Assembly (NCBI RefSeq): GCF_030812335.1
Contig: NZ_JAUSSN010000011.1
Location: 121,618 to 185,617 of the forward strand
DNA length: 64,000 nucleotides
Source: Pseudarthrobacter oxydans
GTDB lineage: Bacteria; Actinomycetota; Actinomycetes; Actinomycetales; Micrococcaceae
Reading direction: 5' to 3'
Positions 17,636 through 25,642 of the stretch are shown here, one piece after another. Below the pieces are notes generated by a model. The model ran no database searches, had not been told where the DNA came from, and worked only from the letters and a program-made list of their open reading frames with translations. The position numbers were made by a program, and so were the translations under genes. The first letter of the stretch is position 1. Each line of letters opens with the position of its first letter.

Positions 17636-17638
17636 GCT
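17633..17638 (+). promoter_or_regulatory. -10 hexamer TAGGCT, hydroquinone reductase gene
   Basis: TAGGCT 6 nt before the ATG at 17645. The TAG is the stop codon of the M50 gene. Confidence 0.5.
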
Positions 17639-17644
17639 GGGACC

Positions 17645-18709
17645 ATGAGCACAACACACACGGACAACCCGGGATTCAGCACCAAGGGCGCCTACGTCAC
17701 CGGAGGTGCGGAGTTCAACCGCGACACCAACTACATCGAGGACCGGATCACCCGCGACGGCGCCCCCGGCCGGAACGGTGAGCCCGGCTGGCCGGTGGAG
17801 CCCGGACGCTACCGGCTGGTCGCGGCCCGCGCCTGCCCGTGGGCCAACCGGACCGTGATCGTGCGGCGGCTGCTCGGCCTCGAGGACGCCATATCCCTCG
17901 GCCAGCCCGGCCCCACCCATGATGCACGCTCCTGGACCTTTGACCTGGACCCGGGCGGCAAGGATCCGGTGCTCGGCGTGGAACGGATCCAGGAGTCCTA
18001 CTTCCGCCGGTTCCCGGACTATCCCCGCGGCATCACCGTGCCGGCCATCGTCGACGTCGCCAGCGGCCAGGTGGTGACCAACAACTTCCCGCAGATCACC
18101 CTCGACTTCGCGACCGAGTGGACCGCGTACCACCGCCCCGGCGCCCCGGACCTCTACCCGGAGGCACTGCGCGGGGAGATCGACGCGGTCAACAAGCGGG
18201 TCTTTACCGAGGTGAACAACGGCGTGTACCGCTGCGGCTTCGCCGGCACCCAGGAAGCCTACGATGCCGCCTACGACCGGCTCTGGACCGCCCTGGACTG
18301 GCTGGAGGAGCGCCTCACCGGACAGCGGTACCTCGTGGGAGACACGATCACCGAGGCCGACGTCCGGCTCTTCACGACGCTGGCGCGGTTCGACGCCGTC
18401 TACCACGGGCATTTCAAGTGCAACCGGCAGAAACTCACCGAGATGCCGGCCCTGTGGGCCTACGCCCGCGACCTGTTCCAGACCCCGGGGTTCGGCGACA
18501 CCACCGACTTCGTGCAGATCAAGCAGCACTATTACATCGTCCACGAGGACATCAACCCCACCGGGATAGTTCCGGCGGGGCCGGAGCTCGGCAACTGGCT
18601 GACCGCCCACGGCCGCGAGACCCTCGGCGGACGCCCCTTCGGCGGCGGAACAGCGCCGGGCCCGGTCCGGGCCGGGGAGGAAGTTGCCCCGGGCCACGGG
18701 GCGGAATAG
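17645..18709 (+). CDS. Glutathionyl-hydroquinone reductase-like protein (Xi-class GST fold)
   Basis: 354 aa. The thioredoxin domain carries the Xi-class active-site motif ARACPWANR (about residues 59-67) with the catalytic cysteine. Further family markers are GITVPAIVD and VVTNNFPQITLDF; the helical domain contains YRCGFAGTQEAYD and VRLFTTLARFDAVYHGHFKCN. Xi enzymes reductively remove a thiol adduct from quinols. This organism appears to use mycothiol (mshC present), so the natural substrate may be an S-mycothionyl quinol; that is inference. Confidence 0.85.
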   Translation: MSTTHTDNPGFSTKGAYVTGGAEFNRDTNYIEDRITRDGAPGRNGEPGWPVEPGRYRLVAARACPWANRTVIVRRLLGLEDAISLGQPGPTHDARSWTFDLDPGGKDPVLGVERIQESYFRRFPDYPRGITVPAIVDVASGQVVTNNFPQITLDFATEWTAYHRPGAPDLYPEALRGEIDAVNKRVFTEVNNGVYRCGFAGTQEAYDAAYDRLWTALDWLEERLTGQRYLVGDTITEADVRLFTTLARFDAVYHGHFKCNRQKLTEMPALWAYARDLFQTPGFGDTTDFVQIKQHYYIVHEDINPTGIVPAGPELGNWLTAHGRETLGGRPFGGGTAPGPVRAGEEVAPGHGAE

Positions 18710-18827
18710 GGCATGTCTCCCGATTCCCTGAGCCAGATGGTGACGGCGCCGAGGACCGCCCGGCCGCGTTAGGTGTGAGGCATTCTGTCTAGGACCAACT
18801 CTTCCCGCCCACCAGGCCCGTCCCTAT

Positions 18828-19733
18828 TTAGGGCAGTCCGTCCACCCGGCCGAGACCGCACCGGGCGACGACGTACCCCCAGAACAACAGAGCGTGGGGA
18901 CGGGTTCCGTGCCAGCTCAAGGGGACCGGTGCGCCGCCCTGCTCGACGACGGTAGCTGTCCAGCGGCGTCGCACCAGCCCGGGCCGGCGCAGCCGGAGCT
19001 TGCTGAGGGAGGAATAGGGGATCCACCTCCCTGCATGGCGCTTTGCCAGGCCGGCTGCACGAGCCGACGCAACGGTGGCGCGCTGAAAGTGTGGGTTCTC
19101 GCTGTCGTCCAGGGGGCCGTGAGGGATGGTGCCGGCGGGCAGGATGAGGATGCCATTACGGTTGACCCATATTTGAACGCTCCGGCCGTCACTGGCCGCG
19201 TCCCCGGAGACCAGGCGGCACAGGTCGTCGTCTTCGGGAGGTTCCACCGTCTGTGCCGACTGGGTTGTCTGCGCGGTGGGCGCCGGGGCGGGCGGGGCGG
19301 CGCTGTCTCCGGCCGGGGTGCCCGGCTGACCGGCCAGATGCGGGTCGTGGGCCATCCTGTTGGCAGCAGCGACGGCTTGCAGAACGGCTGCCCGCAGTCC
19401 GTCGTCACACAACCGGGGAGCGTCAACGGCGAAGACTTCGCGATCGAGCTGGACAACCGAACGGACACCGACCTGCTCTCCCAACAGGTCCGCCAGGTCG
19501 TCGTGATCGGGGCGAACGAGCAGACTGACCTCGTCGTCCAGTTCCACCAGCCAGCCGTGTTCCGCGATCTCGGGTTCGTTCTCGGCCTCGATATGGATCC
19601 AAACTGCCAACTCGGCCGGCCGAACAGGTCTGTCTTCCACCTCCGCGATGCAAGGCACGAGGAGTCCGAGACGCTCGACAACATCAGTGGTGTGCAGAGT
19701 GCAGTCATGCTTCTTCAGCCGGTGTTGCACCAT
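18828..19733 (-). CDS. Hypothetical protein, unrecognised
   Basis: 301 aa. No catalytic motif is recognisable. The N-terminal half is acidic (residues 1-110, with LVELDDEVSLLVRPDHDDLADLLG). A linker rich in Pro, Ala, Thr and Gln (about 130-165) separates it from a basic C-terminal half (RWIPYSSLSKLRLRRPGLVRRRW). Sequence composition is less GC-biased than the neighbours, which could mean recent acquisition. The start has GGACGGGA just upstream. Confidence 0.5.
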   Translation of the reverse strand: MVQHRLKKHDCTLHTTDVVERLGLLVPCIAEVEDRPVRPAELAVWIHIEAENEPEIAEHGWLVELDDEVSLLVRPDHDDLADLLGEQVGVRSVVQLDREVFAVDAPRLCDDGLRAAVLQAVAAANRMAHDPHLAGQPGTPAGDSAAPPAPAPTAQTTQSAQTVEPPEDDDLCRLVSGDAASDGRSVQIWVNRNGILILPAGTIPHGPLDDSENPHFQRATVASARAAGLAKRHAGRWIPYSSLSKLRLRRPGLVRRRWTATVVEQGGAPVPLSWHGTRPHALLFWGYVVARCGLGRVDGLP

Positions 19734-19934
19734 TCCCGTCCGTCCTCACCCGAGCATCGACTGTTCCCCAGCATCCGCGAGTCTACGGCACCTGGCGTCC
19801 GGGACAAGGGCCATCCTCCGCGACAACCCGGCCCTTCATGACAACGGCGCACTGGCATTCGGCGACGGCGCCGAATCCCAGCCGCGGTTCAGCAGGCCGG
19901 GGTTCGTCCAGTTGTCGCAGCAACATCCCCGCCC

Positions 19935-19940
19935 TAGGGT
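19935..19940 (+). promoter_or_regulatory. Promoter of FUSC gene: TTGTCG - 17 bp - TAGGGT
   Basis: TAGGGT lies 7 nt before the GTG at 19948. TTGTCG at 19912-19917 is correctly spaced (17 bp) as a -35 element. It is one of the few promoters here with a visible -35. Confidence 0.6.
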
Positions 19941-19947
19941 GAGCCGG

Positions 19948-21078
19948 GTGACAACTACAGACGAGGCCACGCACACCGGCGGCCCCTCCCTGCCCCGGCG
20001 GCTCTGGCGGATGGTGGCCGGCAACGTCCGCGCGGCGGTGCTGTGGCCGCGGCTGCAGCTGGCCCTGAAGGCAGGGCTGGCCGCGGGGATCGCCTTCGCG
20101 ATCGCCCCGTTTATGCCCGGCTCCGCGGCCGACTACCCCTACTACGCCCCGCTGGGCGCCCTGGTGGCGATGTACGAGAACGTCGCCGGGTCCATGAAGC
20201 AGGGTGTGCAAACGCTCGCGGGGCTCGCCATCGGGGTCGGGCTGGCCTTTGTGCTGTTCATTCTCGGCAGCCCGACGCCGCTGACGGTCGGTGTCGTGAT
20301 GGCTTTCGGCGTCGTCCTCGCGGGACTGCCGAAGATCGGCGCGGGCCGGGACTGGATCCCGACCGCGGCGCTCCTGGTCCTGCTGGTCGGCGGCCACAAT
20401 CCGGACCAGTTCTCCTTCGGCTACCTGCTGCAGATGGGGGCCGGGGTCACGGTGGGCATCCTCGTGAACCTGCTCGTGTTCCCGCCGCTGCACTTCCGCG
20501 CCGCCGAGCTCAGCATCGCCGAACTTCGACTTGCGCTGGCCCAGCAGCTCTGGGACATGGCCAAGGCGCTGAAGGAGAGCTGGCCGCCGGAACACGAGGA
20601 CTGGTCCAAGCGGTCCGGTGCCCTCGAGACGTCCGCGCGCGCCGTCCGGCTGGCCGTGGAGAAGGCGGACGCCAGCCGGCGGGCCAACCCCCGGCGCCGG
20701 CTGCATCCGCGGGACATCGAGCTGGACTACCGCAACCTCCGGGATCTGGAACGGGTGACCTTCCACGTCCAGGACGTGACGCAGGTGCTCTCGGATGTCA
20801 TCTGGGCCAAGGACACCCCCTTTGTGGTGCCGGACGAATTCGCCGCGCCGCTCGCGGACTCCTTGGCCGCCGTCGGCGACGTCCTGGAAGCGGTCGAGAA
20901 GGAGAGCCCGGACCGGCAGGCGGAGCTGAGCGAGGAAGCCGACGCCGCCGTCCGGGCCCTGACGGCACGCGTCGGCGCCGAAGAAACGGCAACCGATTCC
21001 CCCAGCGCCGTGGAATCAATCCTGATGAGCCTGCACCGGATGCTGCGCGTGGTGAAGGCCTCCGCCGACCGGGCTTAG
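19948..21078 (+). CDS. FUSC-family (aromatic acid exporter-like) membrane protein
   Basis: 376 aa. The N-terminal half has about six membrane helices (LALKAGLAAGIAFAIAPFMPG, YPYYAPLGALVAM, VGLAFVLFILG, GVTVGILVNLLVFPPLHF), followed by a long helical cytoplasmic domain, the FUSC/ArAE arrangement. Possible efflux function; substrate unknown. The GTG at 19948 is fixed by the TAGGGT hexamer 7 nt upstream. It converges on the MaoC gene and the stop codons overlap (21075-21078), leaving no room for a terminator. Confidence 0.8.
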   Translation: MTTTDEATHTGGPSLPRRLWRMVAGNVRAAVLWPRLQLALKAGLAAGIAFAIAPFMPGSAADYPYYAPLGALVAMYENVAGSMKQGVQTLAGLAIGVGLAFVLFILGSPTPLTVGVVMAFGVVLAGLPKIGAGRDWIPTAALLVLLVGGHNPDQFSFGYLLQMGAGVTVGILVNLLVFPPLHFRAAELSIAELRLALAQQLWDMAKALKESWPPEHEDWSKRSGALETSARAVRLAVEKADASRRANPRRRLHPRDIELDYRNLRDLERVTFHVQDVTQVLSDVIWAKDTPFVVPDEFAAPLADSLAAVGDVLEAVEKESPDRQAELSEEADAAVRALTARVGAEETATDSPSAVESILMSLHRMLRVVKASADRA

Positions 21079-21986
21079 AGTGCGGCCACCGACCCGCTGA
21101 AATGCTTGCGTCCGGACCGCGAGTTCCAGGCGACATAGTCCGAGCGTCGCCACGCCCCGTCACTGTCCTGTCCGGTGCTGATGTCCAGCGCCACGCGGGC
21201 CGGCAGGAACACCGGAGCCTCGAAGGCCACATCCCAGCTGAAGGCATCGCCCTTGGCGGCCCCCACGTCCGCCAAGGCCCGCGATGCCAGATACATCCCG
21301 TGCGCAATCGACCGGCGCAGGCCCAGGGCCTTGGCCGAGAGCACGCTCAGGTGGATCGGGTTGAAGTCGCCGGACACAGCGGCGTAGGCCCGCCCCGTGT
21401 CGACGCCCAGCTGCCACAGCGCGGTCGGATCCGGCGCCGAGAAATCCGCCGCGGCCGAAGCGGCCGTGGGCTTGTCGATTCCGGGCAGGAACACGCCTTT
21501 CGCCAGGTAACTGGAGACGCCGCGCCAGCTCACGGCGTCCTCTCCCGCCCGGCGCACCTCCGCGACGAGGTCCAGCTGGGTGCCGGCCCGGTGTCCCCGC
21601 AGGTTCTCCGCCCAGGCCTGCACGTCCAGCGCCTCGGTGAACCGGAGGGGCGCGGACTGCACCACCTTGTTTTCGAGGTGGATCATGCCCAGCAGCGGCA
21701 GCGGAAAGTCATCCCGGTTCATCACGCTCATGGCCAGCGGGAACGTCAGCGCATGAATGAAGCCGGCCGGCAGCACATCGCTCGCGGTCTCGCCGATCAG
21801 GTGCTGGTACGCCGTCAGGTTTTCCACCGACGCCTTGACGCCGCGGACCTCGTGCCGTGCCGCCGGGAGCCCGTCGCCCGCCTGGGTGCCGAGCACCCGG
21901 CGGCGGGCTGCGGTGGCCGCCGCGTTGACGTAGAGCTTGGACAGCGACGGCATCTCCCCCAGGATGACGGGCTGTGAAAGGGTCAT
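21075..21986 (-). CDS. MaoC-like (R)-specific enoyl-CoA hydratase
   Basis: 303-aa double-hotdog protein; the C-terminal hotdog holds the hydratase motif with DFNPIHLSVLSAKALG and IAHGMYLASRAL. It would hydrate trans-2-enoyl-CoA or 3-ketoacyl intermediates in fatty acid oxidation. The ATGA overlap with the upstream FabG gene (21983-21986) indicates co-translation. It is the last gene of the MaoC-FabG-thiolase operon. Confidence 0.85.
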   Translation of the reverse strand: MTLSQPVILGEMPSLSKLYVNAAATAARRRVLGTQAGDGLPAARHEVRGVKASVENLTAYQHLIGETASDVLPAGFIHALTFPLAMSVMNRDDFPLPLLGMIHLENKVVQSAPLRFTEALDVQAWAENLRGHRAGTQLDLVAEVRRAGEDAVSWRGVSSYLAKGVFLPGIDKPTAASAAADFSAPDPTALWQLGVDTGRAYAAVSGDFNPIHLSVLSAKALGLRRSIAHGMYLASRALADVGAAKGDAFSWDVAFEAPVFLPARVALDISTGQDSDGAWRRSDYVAWNSRSGRKHFSGSVAAL

Positions 21987-23338
21987 GCCCCCACCAGGTT
22001 CTGCCCGCAGACGCGCAGTACCTCGCCGGAGATGCCCCCGGCGGCGTCGCTGGCCAGGAACGCGATGGCCTCGGCGACGTCGCCCGGCTGGCCGCCCTGC
22101 TGCAGGGAGTTCAGCCGCCGGGCGATCTCGCGGGTGGCGAAGGGGATCTTCGCCGTCATCTCCGTCTCGATGAAGCCCGGCGCGACGGCGTTGATGGAGC
22201 CGCCGTACGAGCCGATCAGCGGAGCCGTGGCCCGGACCATGCCCATCACCCCGCCCTTGGACGCGGCATAGTTGGTCTGGCCGCGGTTGCCGGCGATGCC
22301 GCTGGTGGAGGCGACGGACACGATCCGCGGGGAGCTCCGGAAATGCTCAGAGGCCAGCAGGGCCTCGTTGATCCGCAGCTGCGCGGCGATGTTGACCGCG
22401 ATCACCGAGTTCCAGCGGCCCTGGTCCATGTTGGCGAGCAGCTTGTCCCGGGTGATGCCGGCGTTGTGGATCACGATGTCCAGGCCCCCGTGACGCTCCA
22501 CGGCGTGGTCGATGATCCTCTGCCCGGCGTCCTCGCGGCTGATGTCCAGCTGCAGGGCCGTGCCGTGCACCTCGTTGGCCACGGCGGCGAGGTGGTCACC
22601 GGCGGCCGGGATGTCGACGACGACGAGCGTGGCGCCGTCGCGGTAGAGGGTCCGCGCAATCGCGGCGCCGATTCCGCGCGCCGCCCCGGTCACGACGGCG
22701 ACCTTCCCCGCGAGCGGCTTCTCGGCGTCGGCCGGCAGCTGCCCTTCGGCGGAGCCGACGGTGAGGAACTGCCCGTCGACGAACGCGGACCGGCCGGAGA
22801 GGAAGAAGCGGAGCGCGCCGAGGGTGCTGGGGCTGGTGGTGCCCGCGCCGCCGGAAAGCAGGATGCCGTTGGCCGTGGCGCCGGCACGGAGCTCCTTGGC
22901 CAGCGAGCGGAGGAGCCCGTCCACTCCCTGGCGTGCTGCCGCGGCGGCCGGGTCCGCAGTGGCCGGATTTTCAGCATCCGCCGCCGCGCGGGAAACGGTG
23001 ATGACGCGGGCATTGGCGGCCAGGTCCCGGAGGGACGTCGCCGCGGTAAGTACCGGCTTTTCCAGGTCCTCCGGCCGGCCCAGCTCATCCAGCACGAGGA
23101 TGATCGCGCCGAGCTTCTCCTTGGGCACCGCATGGCGGCGCACGTCGAGGTCCCAGGACAGGAGCGTCGAGGCCAGCGCGTCGGCGCCGCTGCCGCCTCC
23201 CTGGACCAGGACGGGCCCGCTCACGAGCGGCTGTCCCGGCTGGTGGCGGCGCAGCACCACCGGCTGGGGCAGCCCGAGTTTCCTGGCGATGTCCCTGCCC
23301 GGGCCCTGGCTCACGAACTGCGTGTATTTGTCGGTCAT
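21983..23338 (-). CDS. High-molecular-weight FabG-type 3-oxoacyl-ACP/CoA reductase
   Basis: 451 aa, about 200 residues longer than an ordinary FabG and matching the mycobacterial FabG4 class. The N-terminal Rossmann-like domain is degenerate. The catalytic C-terminal domain has VVTGAARGIGAAIAR, IHNAGITRDKLLANM, and the Ser and Tyr/Lys of VASTSGIAGNRGQTNYAASKGG. It probably uses NADH on 3-oxoacyl-CoA. GGGGGA precedes the ATG; the thiolase stop is 9 nt upstream. Confidence 0.88.
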   Translation of the reverse strand: MTDKYTQFVSQGPGRDIARKLGLPQPVVLRRHQPGQPLVSGPVLVQGGGSGADALASTLLSWDLDVRRHAVPKEKLGAIILVLDELGRPEDLEKPVLTAATSLRDLAANARVITVSRAAADAENPATADPAAAAARQGVDGLLRSLAKELRAGATANGILLSGGAGTTSPSTLGALRFFLSGRSAFVDGQFLTVGSAEGQLPADAEKPLAGKVAVVTGAARGIGAAIARTLYRDGATLVVVDIPAAGDHLAAVANEVHGTALQLDISREDAGQRIIDHAVERHGGLDIVIHNAGITRDKLLANMDQGRWNSVIAVNIAAQLRINEALLASEHFRSSPRIVSVASTSGIAGNRGQTNYAASKGGVMGMVRATAPLIGSYGGSINAVAPGFIETEMTAKIPFATREIARRLNSLQQGGQPGDVAEAIAFLASDAAGGISGEVLRVCGQNLVGA

Positions 23339-23347
23339 CGGATCCCC

Positions 23348-24784
23348 CTAGAGTGCTTCAAGAATAGCGACGACGCCCTGGCCACCGGCGGCGCAGATGG
23401 AGATGAGCCCGCGGGCCGGGCGGCCGTCAACGTGGCCCCTGGCGTGCAGCATCTTCGCGAGCGAGGCGACGATCCGGCCGCCGGTGGCCGCGAAGGGGTG
23501 GCCGGCCGCGAGGGAGGACCCGTTGACGTTGAGCCTGGACCGATCGATGCTGCCGAAGGCCCCGTCCAGACCCAGCCGCGTGCGGCCGAACTCCTCGTCC
23601 TCCCACGCGGCCAGCGTGCTGAGAACGGTCCCGGCGAAGGCCTCATGGATCTCGAAGAAGTCAATGTCATCGAGGGTAAGCCCGTTGCGGGCCAGCAGCC
23701 GCGGCACGGCGAAAGCCGGGGCCATCAGCAGGCCGTCTTTGCCGTGAACGAAGTCGACCGCGGCCGCCTCCCCGTCGACGACGGTGGCGAGCTTGGGCAG
23801 ATCATGGGCATCCGCCCAGTCCTCGGCCGCGAGCAGCACGGTGGAGGCGCCGTCGGTGAGCGGGGTGGAGTTGCCGGCCGTCATGGTGGCCGCTGAACCA
23901 AGGTTCTTGCCGAAGACGGGCTTGAGGGTGGCGAGCTTCTCGAGGCTGGTGTCAGCCCGCAGGTTGGAGTCCCGGGTGAGGCCGCGGTAGGGGGTCAGCA
24001 GGTCATCGAAGAAGCCGGCGTCATACGCCGCGGCCAGGTTGCGGTGGCTGTTGAAGGCCAGTTCATCCTGCGCCTCCCGGGTGATCTTCCACTGCGCCGT
24101 GGTGAGCGCCTGGTGTTCCCCCATGGACAGGCCGGTGCGCGGTTCGCCGGTGTTGGGGGCGTCCGGGGCGAGGTCCTTGGGCCGGAGCCGGCTCAGGACC
24201 TGCAGCCGCTGCGGCAGCGTCTTGGCCCGGTTCAGGTCTAGGAGCACTTCGCGCAGGCCCTCGCTCACGGCGATGGGGGCGTCCGAGGCGGAGTCGACAC
24301 CGCCGGCGATCGCGGAGTCGATCTGGCCGAGCTTGATCTTGTTGGCGAGGCCGAGGACCGTTTCGAGCCCGGTGGCGCAGGCCTGCTGCAGGTCGTAGGC
24401 GGGGGTCTCGGCGGACAGTGCGGAGCCCAGCACGGCTTCACGGGTCAGGTTGAAGTCACGGGAGTGCTTGAGCACCGCCCCGGCGGCAACCTCGCCGATC
24501 CGTTCGTCCTGCAGTCCGAACCGGGCGATGAGCCCGTCCAGGGCCGCGGTCAGCATGTCCTGGTTGGACGATTTCGTGTAGGCGCCCCCGGTCCGGGCGA
24601 AGGGAATGCGGTTGCCGCCGACGATGACCGCCCTGCGCAGCCGCGGCGCTGTCCGCCCGGTCGGTTCTGCGGCGCCGGCGGCGGGGCTTCCCGCGGAAGG
24701 GGAAGCGGCTGCCGTGACGGCCCCGGGCGTCGCCGGGGTGGTTGATTCCTTTGGTCCGGGTGCGGACTGTCCGTTGACGGACAT
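23348..24784 (-). CDS. Acetyl-CoA acyltransferase (thiolase), beta-oxidation
   Basis: 478-aa thiolase. The nucleophilic Cys lies in QQACATGLETV, the histidine in LAAGHPFAATGGR and the second catalytic Cys in SICAAGGQG, so both active-site cysteines are present. It opens the operon thiolase-FabG-MaoC, which together covers the hydration, oxidation and thiolysis steps. The start is the ATG at 24784, preceded by AAAGGAG at good spacing; the longer frame would cross the TetR operator and gene. Its promoter region contains the inverted repeat at 24814-24846. Confidence 0.9.
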   Translation of the reverse strand: MSVNGQSAPGPKESTTPATPGAVTAAASPSAGSPAAGAAEPTGRTAPRLRRAVIVGGNRIPFARTGGAYTKSSNQDMLTAALDGLIARFGLQDERIGEVAAGAVLKHSRDFNLTREAVLGSALSAETPAYDLQQACATGLETVLGLANKIKLGQIDSAIAGGVDSASDAPIAVSEGLREVLLDLNRAKTLPQRLQVLSRLRPKDLAPDAPNTGEPRTGLSMGEHQALTTAQWKITREAQDELAFNSHRNLAAAYDAGFFDDLLTPYRGLTRDSNLRADTSLEKLATLKPVFGKNLGSAATMTAGNSTPLTDGASTVLLAAEDWADAHDLPKLATVVDGEAAAVDFVHGKDGLLMAPAFAVPRLLARNGLTLDDIDFFEIHEAFAGTVLSTLAAWEDEEFGRTRLGLDGAFGSIDRSRLNVNGSSLAAGHPFAATGGRIVASLAKMLHARGHVDGRPARGLISICAAGGQGVVAILEAL

Positions 24785-24813
24785 GGGCTGTCTCCTTTGA
24801 TCAAAGCGGTTAC

Positions 24814-24846
24814 CGATACCCAGCGTACCTGATACGCTGGGTATCG
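24814..24846. promoter_or_regulatory. Perfect inverted repeat, putative TetR operator
   Basis: Two 14-bp arms (CGATACCCAGCGTA and its exact complement) are separated by 5 bp (CCTGA). The right arm contains the -10 hexamer TACGCT (24833-24838) of the tetR gene and ends on the first base of its GTG start. The left arm lies 30 bp upstream of the thiolase ATG. Occupancy would block both divergent promoters, so autoregulation and control of the beta-oxidation operon are likely. Confidence 0.8.
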
Positions 24847-25583
24847 TGAACATCCCCCAGACCGACCTTCCCGGCGGCGGCGCGGCCGGCTCCGGCCCTG
24901 CCGTTGCCGGCGGCGTGGACGGCCGCGCCTCCCGGTGGCAGTCGCACCGTGAAGAGCGCCGCCGGGAGCTGATCAAATCAGCCCGCAAGGCCGTGCACCG
25001 GCTGGGCAGTGATGCGTCCATGGAAGACATCGCCGCGGCGGCCGGCACCTCCAAATCCGTGTTCTACCGCTACTTCGGGGACAAGGCCGGGCTCCAGCAG
25101 GCCGTCGGCGAAGTCGTGCTGAGCCAGATGCAGCGCCGCATCCAGGAGGCCGCCCAGAGCGCCCAGACACCCCGCGAAGGGCTGCTGGCGATGGTCTCGG
25201 CGTACCTGCAGATGGCGGAAACCAGCCCCAATGTTTACACCTTCGTCACGCGGTACAGCCCCGGCGACGCCACGAGCGGCACCATCGCCACCGCGGGCGC
25301 CCTCGGCCATTTTTTCGCGGCGATCAGCGACATGATCGCCCGGCCGATGCGCAGCCACCTTGGCGACTCGGCCGGGCGCGAGGCCGTGATCGGCTACTGG
25401 CCGAACGCCGCCATCGGCCTTGTCCGGAACGCCGGCGAACAGTGGCTGGCCAGCCCGGAGTCCCCCGACAAACCTGACCAGGCGGCCATGGCACGCCAGA
25501 TCACCGACTGGCTGTGCCTCGGCATCGCTCCGGAACTGCGCCCCGCACCGCCGGCCCCAGCACCCCCGTCCGCACCCACGTAA
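24846..25583 (+). CDS. TetR-family transcriptional regulator of fatty acid oxidation genes
   Basis: 245 aa. The N-terminal HTH reads DASMEDIAAAAGTSKSVFYRYFGDKAGL (about residues 58-85) after a Gly/Ala-rich tail; the C-terminal ligand domain is helical. The GTG start directly abuts an inverted repeat and follows TACGCT by 7 nt, so the mRNA is probably leaderless and self-repressed. Its position between thiolase-FabG-MaoC and an acyl-CoA oxidase suggests acyl-CoA or fatty acid is the inducer (inference). Confidence 0.88.
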   Translation: MNIPQTDLPGGGAAGSGPAVAGGVDGRASRWQSHREERRRELIKSARKAVHRLGSDASMEDIAAAAGTSKSVFYRYFGDKAGLQQAVGEVVLSQMQRRIQEAAQSAQTPREGLLAMVSAYLQMAETSPNVYTFVTRYSPGDATSGTIATAGALGHFFAAISDMIARPMRSHLGDSAGREAVIGYWPNAAIGLVRNAGEQWLASPESPDKPDQAAMARQITDWLCLGIAPELRPAPPAPAPPSAPT

Positions 25584-25642
25584 GCACAGACTTCAGCACC
25601 CACTTCAGTACCGACCTTGTCAGAACCAACGAAGGAATCGAC

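Noticed and set aside
18769..19026. Minus-strand 85-codon frame
   Set aside because: Overlaps the hypothetical gene at 18828 in another frame and has no supporting feature.
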